Shown: positions 17,245 through 25,511, counted from the stretch's first letter. The stretch: DNA of 64,000 nucleotides from Cedecea selenatireducens (GCF_042138895.1 NZ_JBHIKW010000009.1:1-64000), one strand, 5' to 3'. A program made the numbers and translations. The notes: a model not told the origin generated them from the letters alone.

Positions 17245-17588
17245 AGGCGAATCTTCCCGCTGCTGGCGGTATGGCGCTCCTCGCCGGCATGACGTTTGAA
17301 GCTAAAGCTTAAGATCTGCCTGTCTGCCTGCCATTCCAGCGCTAAGGTGACGGTGGTTTCCGGCAGCAGCGGAGCCTGGAACTTCACGTTCTGAATGCTG
17401 TGGAAACGGTAATCCGGCGCCAGGACCTCGCGGGCATACAGCATCACCCAGTCCAGCTGAGCAACGCCCGGCAGCAGAGCTTGTACGGCGAAATGGCCCT
17501 GGAACCAAAACAGGGAAGGGTCGAGATAAAGCACGACTTCCAGCCTGTCTGGCTGTGCCTGATGGCGCTCAATTTCATGAGGTTTCAT
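17235..17588 (-). CDS. apeI: Aryl polyene 3-hydroxyacyl-ACP dehydratase ApeI (FabZ-like)
   Basis: 117 aa from the ATG at 17588 (MKPHEIER), preferred over 17618, which lies deeper in apeH. The FabZ signature FWFQGHFAVQALLPGVAQLD holds the catalytic His and is followed by the hot-dog helix. Partner of ApeP. Start overlaps the apeH stop by 14 bases and the stop overlaps apeJ. Confidence 0.9.
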   Translation of the reverse strand: MKPHEIERHQAQPDRLEVVLYLDPSLFWFQGHFAVQALLPGVAQLDWVMLYAREVLAPDYRFHSIQNVKFQAPLLPETTVTLALEWQADRQILSFSFKRHAGEERHTASSGKIRLCR

Positions 17589-18936
17589 GAAATAACTCCT
17601 GTAATTGCGCATAGACACGCTTGTTCATGTTATTGACCGGGATTTCGTCCACGACGCGCCAGTAGCGCGGCATAGCGACCGGTTCAAGCCACGGCTGAAG
17701 CGACCTTCGCCAGGCCATTTCCTGAGCCTTGCCGCTGCGCTGTAGCCAGCGCTGGCGTGCAGATTCATTGAGCACCAGCAGAACGCCAATCCCCTGACGC
17801 CCGCCGCGAGAAACCGGCAGCGCCGCCGCCTCGGAAATACCTTCCAGCTCCAGCAGACGCTGCTCAATTTCCGTCAGCGAAATACGTTTTTCTTCAATTT
17901 TCACCACGCGCCCGCGACGGCCCATCAGGCGAAATCTGCCGTCTTCCTCAATATGAAGGACGTCGTCAAGCAGCAGCCCTTCTTCGGCGGCAATCAGCGG
18001 CGAGCTGGCGCGGAAGGATTCACTTTCTGGAGTGATTTTTACGCCCGGGAACGGCAGCCAGGCAACGTCATCGTGCTCCCGGTAGCGCCACGCGAGCACG
18101 CCGGTTTCGGTGCTGCCATAAATCTCATCCGGCAAGACGCCCAGCCATTGCGCTGCCTGCGCCACGTCCTGCCAGGGCAGCAGGCCGCCCGCCGAGAGGA
18201 TCGTTTTTACCGGCGGGGGAGAAAGCTGGAGATCCAGACGTTTCAAAAAGGCCGGGCTGCTGATAAACGCGTAGCGATGTTCATGGCTCAGCGCGGCAAG
18301 CTGTTCGGCGTAATAAAGCATGGCGGCATGCAGCGGCTGGCCTAGCGCCATCGGTAAAAAGATGCGGAAGGTCAGCCCATAAAGATGCTGAGGCACGACC
18401 GAGGCGACTATCCTGCAGCCTTCCAGGCGTTCGGCAAAATGCGCCGTGAGCAGGGCGGCTTCCCGATCCAAGTGAGCAATGGATTTCACCACGCGTTTAG
18501 GCGTGCCGGTCGAGCCTGAGGTGAACAGCTCCACAAAGGCATCGGCAGCAACCTCGGGGAAAAAGACGGCTTCTTCTGCCGTTTGTTGCCCGGATCGCAC
18601 AATACAAAGCGGCCCCTGCCAGGCAAGATCTTTGTCGCTCAATACGCCGTCGAACAGGCTGCGTTGCTCATTGAGCAGCGCAACCCGGCAGTGCCCTGGG
18701 ATAACCGGCGTTCTCCCGGCGTGAAGCGTCGCCAGCAGCGCCACAAGAAACAGGTAGCTGTTTTCAAAGCACAGCGCCCAGCGCTGGCCGGGGCGATGGG
18801 CCATTTGCTGCATCAGCCGTGCGACGTCGTGGCGCAAATGCCCCAGCGTCCATTCCTGATTGCCAAGCCAGGCAATGAGCGTGGACGAAGAGCGTGGCGC
18901 GGTTAGCCACCCGGCCAGAGAAAGCGGTTGCTTCAT
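17575..18936 (-). CDS. apeH: Acyl-ACP synthetase / AMP-dependent ligase ApeH
   Basis: 453 aa, shorter than standard acyl-CoA synthetases. P-loop TSGSTGTPK at 139-147, YGSTETG near 274, adenylate-binding LMGRRGRVVKIEEKRIS near 350, and a C-terminal Lys in NNMNKRVYAQ. Likely activates the aryl starter (4-hydroxybenzoate type) and loads it onto an ACP. No ammonia-lyase gene is present in the cluster, so the aryl acid is presumably taken from general metabolism such as UbiC (inference). Confidence 0.9.
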   Translation of the reverse strand: MKQPLSLAGWLTAPRSSSTLIAWLGNQEWTLGHLRHDVARLMQQMAHRPGQRWALCFENSYLFLVALLATLHAGRTPVIPGHCRVALLNEQRSLFDGVLSDKDLAWQGPLCIVRSGQQTAEEAVFFPEVAADAFVELFTSGSTGTPKRVVKSIAHLDREAALLTAHFAERLEGCRIVASVVPQHLYGLTFRIFLPMALGQPLHAAMLYYAEQLAALSHEHRYAFISSPAFLKRLDLQLSPPPVKTILSAGGLLPWQDVAQAAQWLGVLPDEIYGSTETGVLAWRYREHDDVAWLPFPGVKITPESESFRASSPLIAAEEGLLLDDVLHIEEDGRFRLMGRRGRVVKIEEKRISLTEIEQRLLELEGISEAAALPVSRGGRQGIGVLLVLNESARQRWLQRSGKAQEMAWRRSLQPWLEPVAMPRYWRVVDEIPVNNMNKRVYAQLQELFHETS

Positions 18937-19514
18937 TGAGATTCTCTTTTAATCACCCGGCGGCGGACCAGCCATTCTCCGGCCATTAACGTGCCCATCA
19001 GCAGATAGGCAATCATGCCGTTCCATGCCGTCCACAGCGTCATATCGCCGTACAGCGCGGTAAACAGCGCAATGCTGCCGTTAGCCACAAAAAACAGGCA
19101 CCAGATCTGCGTGACGCGGCGGGTGTAACGCACCGCCGGTTCAGGAAGATCCGGTTCACGCAGGCGTGCCAGACGTTCGACAATCGGCATCGAGGACCAC
19201 AGCGAACCGCCGAAGACGGCGAGCATGACGCTGTTCACCACCACCGGATAAAACAGCAGCAGCTGATGCGTTTTCAGCAGGTAGCTGGCCGCGCAGAGGA
19301 TGATTCCGGCAACGGCAACAACCTGAGTGACGATTCGCAAAGGGCCCGCCTGTCGCCGGGTCTGGCGAAAGCGGAAAAACAGCAGCAGAGCCATGAGCGG
19401 CAGCAGCCAGTGCAGGCTGTTATGCGCCAGACCTAGCCAGATAATACCAGGCCAGGCCAGCAGTAGCAGACCGGTCAGCAGCTGTACACCCGGAAAAGCG
19501 CGAGCGCACCGCAT
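18933..19514 (-). CDS. apeG: Integral membrane protein ApeG (COG4648-like)
   Basis: 193 aa with about six hydrophobic segments and short basic loops, and a positively charged C terminus (VRRRVIKRESQ). No catalytic motif seen. Present at this place in other aryl polyene clusters; its job is not established. Overlaps apeH by 4 bases and follows apeF by 6. Confidence 0.82.
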   Translation of the reverse strand: MRCARAFPGVQLLTGLLLLAWPGIIWLGLAHNSLHWLLPLMALLLFFRFRQTRRQAGPLRIVTQVVAVAGIILCAASYLLKTHQLLLFYPVVVNSVMLAVFGGSLWSSMPIVERLARLREPDLPEPAVRYTRRVTQIWCLFFVANGSIALFTALYGDMTLWTAWNGMIAYLLMGTLMAGEWLVRRRVIKRESQ

Positions 19515-19520
19515 AGCGCG

Positions 19521-19772
19521 TTACGCTTCTCGTATCAGACGTTCTACCGCATCGACCACATCTTGTATGGTGCGAACGGCCTTGAACTCTTCCGGTTTGA
19601 TTTTTTTGCCGGTTTTTTTCTGCAGATGAACGATCATGTCGACAGCATCGATGCTGTCTAACTCCAGATCTTCATACAGGCGAGCCTCTGGCTTGATGTC
19701 CTGAGGATCGATTTCAAACAGCTTTACCAACAGCGCGGAGACTTCTTCATAGATAGCGTGTGGGTCGGTCAT
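19521..19772 (-). CDS. apeF: Acyl carrier protein ApeF
   Basis: 83 aa acidic four-helix ACP with the phosphopantetheine site Ser40 in LELDSIDAVDM. One of two adjacent carrier proteins; in the described system one carries the aryl starter and the other the growing chain, but which is which cannot be told from sequence. Clear ribosome site (GGAGAG) before the ATG. Confidence 0.93.
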   Translation of the reverse strand: MTDPHAIYEEVSALLVKLFEIDPQDIKPEARLYEDLELDSIDAVDMIVHLQKKTGKKIKPEEFKAVRTIQDVVDAVERLIREA

Positions 19773-19784
19773 AACGGACTCTCC

Positions 19785-20045
19785 TCAGGCTCGTTGCGCG
19801 TGAATGAAAGATGCCAGCGTGGCAACGGAAAAGAAGTGCTGACGCATTTCTTCGCTTTCGGCAGAAAGCACCACGCCATACTGGTTTTTCACCGCCAGCC
19901 CCAGTTCCAGAGCATCGATAGAGTCCAGGCCTAAACCCTCGCCAAAAAGTGCGGCATCGGTGTCAATGTCGTCGCTCGACATTTCATCCAGATTGAGTGT
20001 GTTTATGATGAGATTTTTAATTTCAAGATAGAGCGCTTGCATCAT
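19785..20045 (-). CDS. apeE: Acyl carrier protein ApeE
   Basis: 86 aa ACP with Ser42 in LGLDSIDALEL as the phosphopantetheine attachment site. Two consecutive Met codons give an ambiguous start (20045 or 20042). Its 5' end overlaps the apeD 3' end by 23 bases, so it depends on reinitiation or a site inside apeD. Confidence 0.93.
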   Translation of the reverse strand: MMQALYLEIKNLIINTLNLDEMSSDDIDTDAALFGEGLGLDSIDALELGLAVKNQYGVVLSAESEEMRQHFFSVATLASFIHAQRA

Positions 20046-20856
20046 TAATACCCGAAAGAGGTTTCGTCCCCTGTTGTAATTGAAGCAAAAGGTGCCGGTT
20101 TAACTGCCTTGCGGACAGCGCCGGTTCTTGTGAATTTGCCTGATGAAACTGGTCAATGCTTATCCGCTCGCGCACCCTGACGGTAAACAAGGGTTTCGCG
20201 GGGGGCACATTGTACCATTTGCTTTGCTTGTCCAGCAGGTTCTCACTGCAGTGGATCGTCGCAACGCGTAAGTCGCTGTTGCAGCGCACGGCGATGTTGG
20301 CCGCCCCGCGCTGAAGCGTCATTTTACCGCCGGGCTGCGTTCGCGTGCCCTCGGGAAAGATCAAAATTGTGTCACCTTGCTGTAGCCGCTGGCGGCTTGC
20401 CGGCAGCAGGGCATCGGCCTGGCTGTTCACCAGGTAGTCCGCTGCGCGAATAACGCCGCTGACAAACGGGTTTCTCAGCAGAGCATCTTTAACCAGGCAG
20501 TCGGTTTCTGGCATTACGGAGGCGAGCAGCACGTAGTCGATGAGCGTTGGGTGGTTGGCAACCACCAGGCATCCGCGCTCGGCTTGCAGAATGCTCTGGC
20601 CTTCGATGCGGTAGTCGAGCACCTTAATGGCTCTGGCAACCGTCAGGAAAAGGCGAAAGCTGGCGGCGATACTGCGGCGTGCAATGCGGCGACGCTTCGC
20701 ATTATCCCGGATAAACACCAACAGTAAGTTAAACCAGACGGTAGAAAGCAGCAGGCCACCGAGGCCAAACAGCGCAAAGCAGAAGCCCGTCATGACGAGC
20801 CGCCATAGCCAGTTTAGCCGTGCCGCAACGCCGCTCACGCGCGACTCCAGAGCCAT
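20023..20856 (-). CDS. apeD: 1-acyl-glycerol-3-phosphate-type acyltransferase ApeD
   Basis: 277 aa PlsC-like lysophospholipid acyltransferase. N-terminal membrane helix (about 18-42), HX4D motif NHPTLID near residue 100, and FPEGTRTQPG near 175. Likely transfers the acyl or aryl polyene chain to a glycerol or lipid acceptor. Overlaps apeC by 22 bases and apeE by 23. Confidence 0.9.
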   Translation of the reverse strand: MALESRVSGVAARLNWLWRLVMTGFCFALFGLGGLLLSTVWFNLLLVFIRDNAKRRRIARRSIAASFRLFLTVARAIKVLDYRIEGQSILQAERGCLVVANHPTLIDYVLLASVMPETDCLVKDALLRNPFVSGVIRAADYLVNSQADALLPASRQRLQQGDTILIFPEGTRTQPGGKMTLQRGAANIAVRCNSDLRVATIHCSENLLDKQSKWYNVPPAKPLFTVRVRERISIDQFHQANSQEPALSARQLNRHLLLQLQQGTKPLSGINDASALS

Positions 20857-21557
20857 GCAACGCGCTCGCCCTGCAGGATAAAGTCCGGGGTGTCATTTAA
20901 ATAGTGCTGTAAAAACAGCAGGCTTTGCGGCAATGCGGGCTCGCCGGCGGCTTCGCTTTTTTGCGTGCTGCACCGCAGATTGTCTCCGGCCTCAATGACC
21001 AGCGCGACCGCATAGGGCCAGGTCGTCATTTCAGGCGCCAGTCGCGGGTGATAGAACGCCGGCAGCAGGCCGTCAAAATCGACCATCAGGACTTTTTTGT
21101 AACCCGCCTGTAAGAGGCAGATGACTTCACAAAGCCCCTGCTGGAAGGTGTCTTTACCTGCAGACAGCGACGCGGAGGTAATCGGCTTTTTGGCGGCAAT
21201 CGTCAGGTTACCGACAGAGGAGTTATGCACCGAAAGCGCAAAATCCGTGGGGGAGAGCGGCTGCTCAGATGCCAGCGCCTGCAGGATCCTGTAGTTACGC
21301 TCCAGCTCTCCGTGACGGCTGGTATAGAGTACGGCATCAATCTCGTGGCGACGAAGCATGGCGAGGCCGCAGTCAACGGCCAGTTTGCTGCCTGAGCTCA
21401 GGCGGCGGGCCGTCATCATCGGAAGTTCGCTTAGCGCGCCCTGAGGTTGAGTCGGGTCAATAGCCTGCCCATGCTGCGACCAGTGCTGCCACTCTGCCGC
21501 GTTGCTGAGACCCGGCGCTTTCGCCTGCCAGTCAATAATGTTGAGTGCAAATTTCAT
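20835..21557 (-). CDS. apeC: Ketosynthase-like chain-length factor ApeC (no active Cys)
   Basis: 240 aa, equivalent to only the N-terminal half of a ketosynthase. Where FabF-type enzymes have the nucleophile Cys, the sequence reads ALSVHNSSVGNLTI, so it cannot do condensation. Described as the partner (chain-length-factor-like) of ApeO. Two Asp/His-rich strands (KKVLMVDFDGLLPAFYHPRL) complete the fold. Family: beta-ketoacyl synthase-like N-terminal. Separated from apeB by 62 bases without a convincing promoter. Confidence 0.87.
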   Translation of the reverse strand: MKFALNIIDWQAKAPGLSNAAEWQHWSQHGQAIDPTQPQGALSELPMMTARRLSSGSKLAVDCGLAMLRRHEIDAVLYTSRHGELERNYRILQALASEQPLSPTDFALSVHNSSVGNLTIAAKKPITSASLSAGKDTFQQGLCEVICLLQAGYKKVLMVDFDGLLPAFYHPRLAPEMTTWPYAVALVIEAGDNLRCSTQKSEAAGEPALPQSLLFLQHYLNDTPDFILQGERVAWLWSRA

Positions 21558-21619
21558 CCGCGTGGTTCTGCGATCAATTCGAGCGTTATTCTAATCGCCA
21601 GCGCTGAACGTGCGCCGGG

Positions 21620-22690
21620 TCAGGAGGTTTTCTGGCATACCAGCAGGGTATGACCAACGCCTAAGTTGTCGTGGCGTTCCGACACCTGGAATCCGGCCAT
21701 TTCCAGATAACGATAAAACTTCTCTACGCTGTAAAAACGACTGTTGCCGTTGGCCATGCAGGTAAAGTAAAGCGAAGAGGCGTTCAGGCTAAACGAAGCC
21801 GCTTCAAATTTTTGTGCGTCCCAAAACAGTTCCATCACGCAGAGCCTTGCGCCGGGTTTCATGACCCGAGCAACGTTGCTGAGGAGCTTAATGATTTGCT
21901 CCGGCGAGAAGCAGTCCAGGAACTGGCTCATCCACCAGATATCAGCCTCACCGGGCAGGGGGGAATCGCTCAGCATATCTACGCTGTGGAAATCAATACG
22001 CCCGGAAAGCCCAGCATTCTCTATATTTTCACGTGCGAGTGCAATTTGTTGTGGTAAATCCAGCAGCGTGACCGCCACTTCTGCATCATATTTACAGCAG
22101 CGTATTGCCCATTTTCCGGTATTCCCGCCAACGTCATAAAGCCGGGCAGGCTGGTGGGCAAAAACATGCGGTAAGGCTGCTTCAAAAGCCGCATCGGAAT
22201 AGTAATGATCGAAGGCAAACCAGCTCTCTTTGGCGGAAGTCGGTAATTGTGAGAGCGCGGGGTAAATGGTCGGCCAGTCGCCAAACACTTTTAAGCCCGA
22301 GGGTTTACCCTCTTTTAACGCTTCCTCCAGGAAAAACAGTCCCTGATAACAAACGTCCTGGGTGAAATCCATATTCACACGCGTCATGGTGTCGTGCACC
22401 AGGAAATGGCCGATTTTCGCCAGGAAATAATGCGTATTTTGCCTGAAAATAATGCGTCCACTCAGGCCCATATCCAGTAAAACGCTGGCAGCGTATTCGT
22501 TAACGTTGCAGGATTCCGTTATTTCTTCGAGGGTTGCGCCCTGTTTCCCTTGCCCGTCGAGGTAAGCGAGCACGCCGGCATTTCGTAGACAGAGCGCCGT
22601 TTGAAACAGCATGGGGGCAAAGGCAATTCGCTGGGCTTCCGTAATGGCATCCAATGCGCTAAGACTGTCCTGTTCGTACATGTGCTGCAT
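21620..22690 (-). CDS. apeB: SAM-dependent O/C-methyltransferase ApeB
   Basis: 356 aa. N-terminal winged-helix dimerisation region (about 15-100) and C-terminal class I Rossmann methyltransferase with the SAM motif LYDVGGNTGKW at 184-194 and an acidic strand (VTLLDLPQQ). Layout is like plant/bacterial hydroxy-compound methyltransferases (Methyltransf_2). Likely methylates the aryl head group. The gene is less G/C-rich than its neighbours by eye. A second Met three codons in is an alternative start. A hairpin terminator lies just upstream. Confidence 0.85.
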   Translation of the reverse strand: MQHMYEQDSLSALDAITEAQRIAFAPMLFQTALCLRNAGVLAYLDGQGKQGATLEEITESCNVNEYAASVLLDMGLSGRIIFRQNTHYFLAKIGHFLVHDTMTRVNMDFTQDVCYQGLFFLEEALKEGKPSGLKVFGDWPTIYPALSQLPTSAKESWFAFDHYYSDAAFEAALPHVFAHQPARLYDVGGNTGKWAIRCCKYDAEVAVTLLDLPQQIALARENIENAGLSGRIDFHSVDMLSDSPLPGEADIWWMSQFLDCFSPEQIIKLLSNVARVMKPGARLCVMELFWDAQKFEAASFSLNASSLYFTCMANGNSRFYSVEKFYRYLEMAGFQVSERHDNLGVGHTLLVCQKTS

Positions 22691-22718
22691 TACCTGTCAA
22701 CGTGATAATAAAAGAAGA

Positions 22719-22744
22719 AACGCCGAACCTTCAGATTCGGCGTT
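22719..22744 (-). terminator. Terminator or attenuator between apeA and apeB
   Basis: Perfect 9-bp stem (arms AACGCCGAA and TTCGGCGTT) with an 8-base loop, followed on the minus strand by a T-rich tract (TTTCTTCTTTTATTATC). It lies after the apeA stop and 29 bases before the apeB start. It should end most apeA transcripts, leaving the downstream operon dependent on readthrough or its own promoter. Confidence 0.8.
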
Positions 22745-22752
22745 AAGCAAAA

Positions 22753-23139
22753 TTACAGGCCGGAAGAGGCAAGGTTAACCTGGATATCTTTGTCCAGGTT
22801 ACGAATCCAGCGGTTGTAGTTTTTATGAATTTTGCCGCCGGAGGCGCGCAGGTTCAGGCTATTTTCGTAATTAATAGAATAGCTGTTTGCGGTGTAGTTA
22901 ATACGCACTTCTGCGGTGAATTCACGAGTCTGCTGGCGTGCTTTGATAACACCTGGGCTAACTTCGTTCATTATCCATTGACGCTGAATACCGGCTTTAA
23001 GAATGGCACTTTTAACCTGTGCTTCAGTGTGGCCAGCGCTCACGGTGGTTTGAATGTTCGCGATAGGCGCAGTACGCGCACAGCCTGCAAGAACGCCTAA
23101 AATCACAAACATACCGAATAACTTAGCAACCTTTTTCAT
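22753..23139 (-). CDS. apeA: Small lipoprotein ApeA of the aryl polyene cluster
   Basis: 128 aa from the ATG at 23139 behind GGAGA. Signal peptide with lipobox ending GVLAGC. The mature part has a central region typical of small enterobacterial lipoproteins (TEAQVKSAILKAGIQRQW) and a Tyr/Asn-rich strand region. No catalytic features. First gene of the cluster in the direction of transcription, but followed by a terminator. Function unknown; its place in the cluster suggests a role in envelope attachment or transport of the pigment. Confidence 0.8.
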   Translation of the reverse strand: MKKVAKLFGMFVILGVLAGCARTAPIANIQTTVSAGHTEAQVKSAILKAGIQRQWIMNEVSPGVIKARQQTREFTAEVRINYTANSYSINYENSLNLRASGGKIHKNYNRWIRNLDKDIQVNLASSGL

Positions 23140-23473
23140 AACGTCTCCATTTATATAAAACAATCGGAAAAATATCGGCATGGCCGCGTGCAACATTAAT
23201 CGTTAATTCAAATTAATGGGCGGGAAAATAGAGGGGATACTGTCTTTATGATGGGAAAATAACCTGAAAGCGGGTGTTTTCGTTTTAGGTGAATACAACT
23301 CATCAACAAAGGGCGGCAATTTTGTCAATTTTTTTTACAAATGTAAATCTGTGCTTTTAATGCGAAAGCTATAAATATTGGTAGTTGTTGATAGCAATTA
23401 TAAGCTGATATGGGCGGCGGGAAGTTATGCTTTAAGGTAAATTCCCCTCCTTATATCAGAGGGGAAAACAGAA
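23140..23473. other. AT-rich intergenic region upstream of apeA, downstream of rnk
   Basis: 334 bases, clearly more A/T-rich than the flanking genes, with no ORF. On the minus strand a perfect -35 hexamer TTGACA ends at 23323, but the sequence 17 bases on (TGATGA) is a poor -10, so the apeA promoter probably lies here and may need an activator. The rnk terminator occupies its right end. No RfaH ops sequence was found on the minus strand. Confidence 0.55.
23442..23466 (-). terminator. Hairpin downstream of rnk
   Basis: Perfect 8-bp stem (TTCCCCTC / GAGGGGAA) with a 9-base loop, just after the rnk stop codon on the minus strand. No strong T run follows, so it may be a stabilising hairpin as much as a terminator. 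Confidence 0.6.
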
Positions 23474-23884
23474 TTAGCGGTGGAATTCACCGGCGGCTTC
23501 CGGCTGATATTGCAGCGCCAGCACTTCGAGATGGGTCTGGCCGCCGTTTGGCAACGTCCAGTTGATGGTATCACCCACCCGCAGGCCCAGCAGCGCGGCA
23601 CCGACCGGCGCCATCACGGAAAGCTGATTGTCGCTGTCGGTCAGGTTGGCCGGGTAAACCAGCGTGCGAACGTGGACTTCCTGATTACTCAGGTCGCGGA
23701 ACTCTACGCGGCTGTTCATGGAAACAACGTCCGGCGGCATCTTTTCCGGGCTGCACATCTCAGCGCGATCCAGTTCGGCGTTCAGCGCCTCTGCCAGCGG
23801 TGCTTTGGTGTACTGCGGCTGTTCCAGCAGGTGGTCAAGGCGTTCGGCGTCTAGTTCGTTAATGATGATGGCAGGTCTGGACAT
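23474..23884 (-). CDS. rnk: Regulator of nucleoside diphosphate kinase Rnk
   Basis: 136 aa, the length of E. coli Rnk. Short N-terminal helical hairpin (DAERLDHLLEQPQY) and a C-terminal GreA/GreB-like FKBP fold (SNQEVHVRTLVYPAN, VMAPVGAALLGLRVGDTI). Binds RNA polymerase through the Gre-like domain and affects nucleoside diphosphate kinase levels. Start MSRPAIIINELDAERL at 23884 fits the family; the longer frame to 24022 is not conserved-looking. In K-12, rnk is next to rna; here four open frames lie between. Confidence 0.95.
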   Translation of the reverse strand: MSRPAIIINELDAERLDHLLEQPQYTKAPLAEALNAELDRAEMCSPEKMPPDVVSMNSRVEFRDLSNQEVHVRTLVYPANLTDSDNQLSVMAPVGAALLGLRVGDTINWTLPNGGQTHLEVLALQYQPEAAGEFHR

Positions 23885-23934
23885 TTTTCTCTCCGTGTAA
23901 AAAACAGGGCACTCATGTGCTGAAATCGTACAAA

Positions 23935-23964
23935 GAAAAACCCTCACCGAAACCGGCGAGGGTT
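23935..23964 (-). terminator. Intrinsic terminator of the GntP-family permease
   Basis: Arms AACCCTC and GAGGGTT extended by CCG/CGG around one mismatch. On the minus strand it is followed by TTTTTCTTTG. Lies between the permease stop and the rnk start. Confidence 0.75.
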
Positions 23965-24044
23965 GTACATGTAATCCTGATGATACTGAGCTTAGCCTGC
24001 AGTTGAAAGCGAGATCGGTCACATTTTGCTTTTACCCGCAGCGC

Positions 24045-25421
24045 TCACAAAATCACGCTGCCCAATGCCGCCAGCAGGAAGGCGATGGTCCCGATCAGCG
24101 TTTCCATCACGGTCCAGGTTTTCAGCGTTGTTTTCTCATCCATTTCCAGGAAGCGGCCTACCAGCCAGAAGCCGGAGTCGTTCACGTGAGACAGCACGGT
24201 TGCGCCGCCCGCGATAGCGATAACGATAAAGCACAGGTCAAACTGGCTCAGGCCGGTTGTGGCTTCGACCATCGGTGAGACCAGCGCGGCGGTGGTGGTC
24301 AGCGCGACGGTGGCAGACCCTTGAGCGACGCGAAGCGCGGTTGAGATAACGAATGCGGCCACAATAACCGGCATGCCGGTGTCTGAGAGCACGCCGGCCA
24401 GCGCATCGCCGATGCCGCTTGCACGCAGTACGCCGCCGAACATACCGCCCGCGCCGGTAACCAGAATAATGCCGCAGATCGGGCCCAGGGCGCCGTCACA
24501 GACTTTTTCCAGGTGCTGACGGCCGTGCTTGCCGCTGAAGACCATCAGCGCAAAGAACACGGTGATCAGCAGCGCAATAGGCGTCTTGCCCAGCATGCGT
24601 AAGAAGTTAACCAGCGTGTTGTCCGCGCTGACCCAGCCGAGCACCGTGGCGGTATTGAGGCCGGTATCCAGGAAGATAAGCCCCAGCGGCAGCAGTAAAA
24701 TTGTCATCACCATGCCGAAAGACGGCGGCTGATGATTCTCGTCTGCCTCAATTTTGCCCAGGAAGGAGCTCGGCAGCGGAATGTCGAATTTCTTTCCGGC
24801 ATACAGCCCGAAGAGATAGGCCCCGATGTACCAGGTCGGGATGGCGATAATCAGCCCCACGACGACCAGCAGCCCGATGTTGGCACCCAGCAGTTCACTG
24901 GCGGCAACCGGGCCAGGATGGGGAGGCAGGAGCGCATGCATCACGGCAAAGGCACCGGCCGCCGGGAGCGCATATTTCAGGGTTGAGCCGCCAAACTGCT
25001 TCGCCACGCTGAAAATAATCGGCAGCATCACCACCAGGCCTGCGTCGAAGAAGATAGGGAAGCCGAACAGCAGGGACGCGACGCCAAGCGCGAAAGGCGC
25101 CCGGTGCGAACCGAACGTGCCCACCAGGGTATCGGCCAGCACTTTCGCCCCGCCGGAGATTTCCAGCAGGCGGCCGATCATGGCCCCAAGCCCAACCAGT
25201 AAGGCGACTCCCGCCAGGGTGCTGCCAAAGCCGCCCAGAATCGTCGGCACGATTTTATCGAAAGGAACGCCGGTGACCAGCGCCACTGCGACGCTCACCA
25301 GGGTTAGCGCCAGGAAGGCATGCACGCGAAAGCGCATGATCAAAACGAGCAGGAGCACGACGGAGCAGGCTGCAATGCCCAACAGGGTTCCTGCGCCTAA
25401 ACTTGTTGTTATTTCGGTCAT
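24045..25421 (-). CDS. GntP-family gluconate:H+ symporter-like permease
   Basis: 458 aa with 12-14 hydrophobic segments. Family hallmarks: GGFGSTLAGVALLVGLGAMIG near residue 65, HALLPPHPGPVAA near 145, GSATVALTTTAALVSP near 370 and LSHVNDSGFWLV near 400. Takes up gluconate or a related sugar acid with protons. Start at 25421 (MTEITTSLGAG) is preferred to 25511 because the longer N terminus is hydrophilic and overlaps operators. Two GntR-like sites upstream support gluconate. It may correspond to gntP, gntT, gntU or another paralogue, so no symbol is given. Confidence 0.9.
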   Translation of the reverse strand: MTEITTSLGAGTLLGIAACSVVLLLVLIMRFRVHAFLALTLVSVAVALVTGVPFDKIVPTILGGFGSTLAGVALLVGLGAMIGRLLEISGGAKVLADTLVGTFGSHRAPFALGVASLLFGFPIFFDAGLVVMLPIIFSVAKQFGGSTLKYALPAAGAFAVMHALLPPHPGPVAASELLGANIGLLVVVGLIIAIPTWYIGAYLFGLYAGKKFDIPLPSSFLGKIEADENHQPPSFGMVMTILLLPLGLIFLDTGLNTATVLGWVSADNTLVNFLRMLGKTPIALLITVFFALMVFSGKHGRQHLEKVCDGALGPICGIILVTGAGGMFGGVLRASGIGDALAGVLSDTGMPVIVAAFVISTALRVAQGSATVALTTTAALVSPMVEATTGLSQFDLCFIVIAIAGGATVLSHVNDSGFWLVGRFLEMDEKTTLKTWTVMETLIGTIAFLLAALGSVIL

Positions 25422-25482
25422 TTTATTTCCCCAAGGCCGAATTTTTGGATGAATGCACCAGAGGCGTGCCTTCAGGTGGTGC

Positions 25483-25511
25483 TGATACCGGTAACATGAT
25501 ATCGGTAACAT
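25483..25511 (-). promoter_or_regulatory. Tandem GntR/IdnR-like operators
   Basis: Two copies, TGATACCGGTAACAT (25483-25497) and TGATATCGGTAACAT (25497-25511), sharing one base and spaced 14 bases centre to centre. The reverse complement ATGTTACCG(A/G)TATCA is close to the E. coli gluconate-regulator operator ATGTTACCGATAACA as I recall it. They lie 62-90 bases upstream of the permease start, overlapping the likely promoter (-35 TTTACA in the neighbouring palindrome, -10 TATCAT within the second site, spacing 19). Confidence 0.7.

Noticed and set aside
16345..17292. Long (315-codon) plus-strand frame antisense to apeJ
   Set aside because: Shadow of a G/C-rich gene; rich in His/Arg/Gln with no domain and no initiation signal.
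23197..23473. RfaH ops element upstream of the ape cluster
   Set aside because: No GGCGGTAG-type sequence on the minus strand; a similar G/C string is on the wrong strand.
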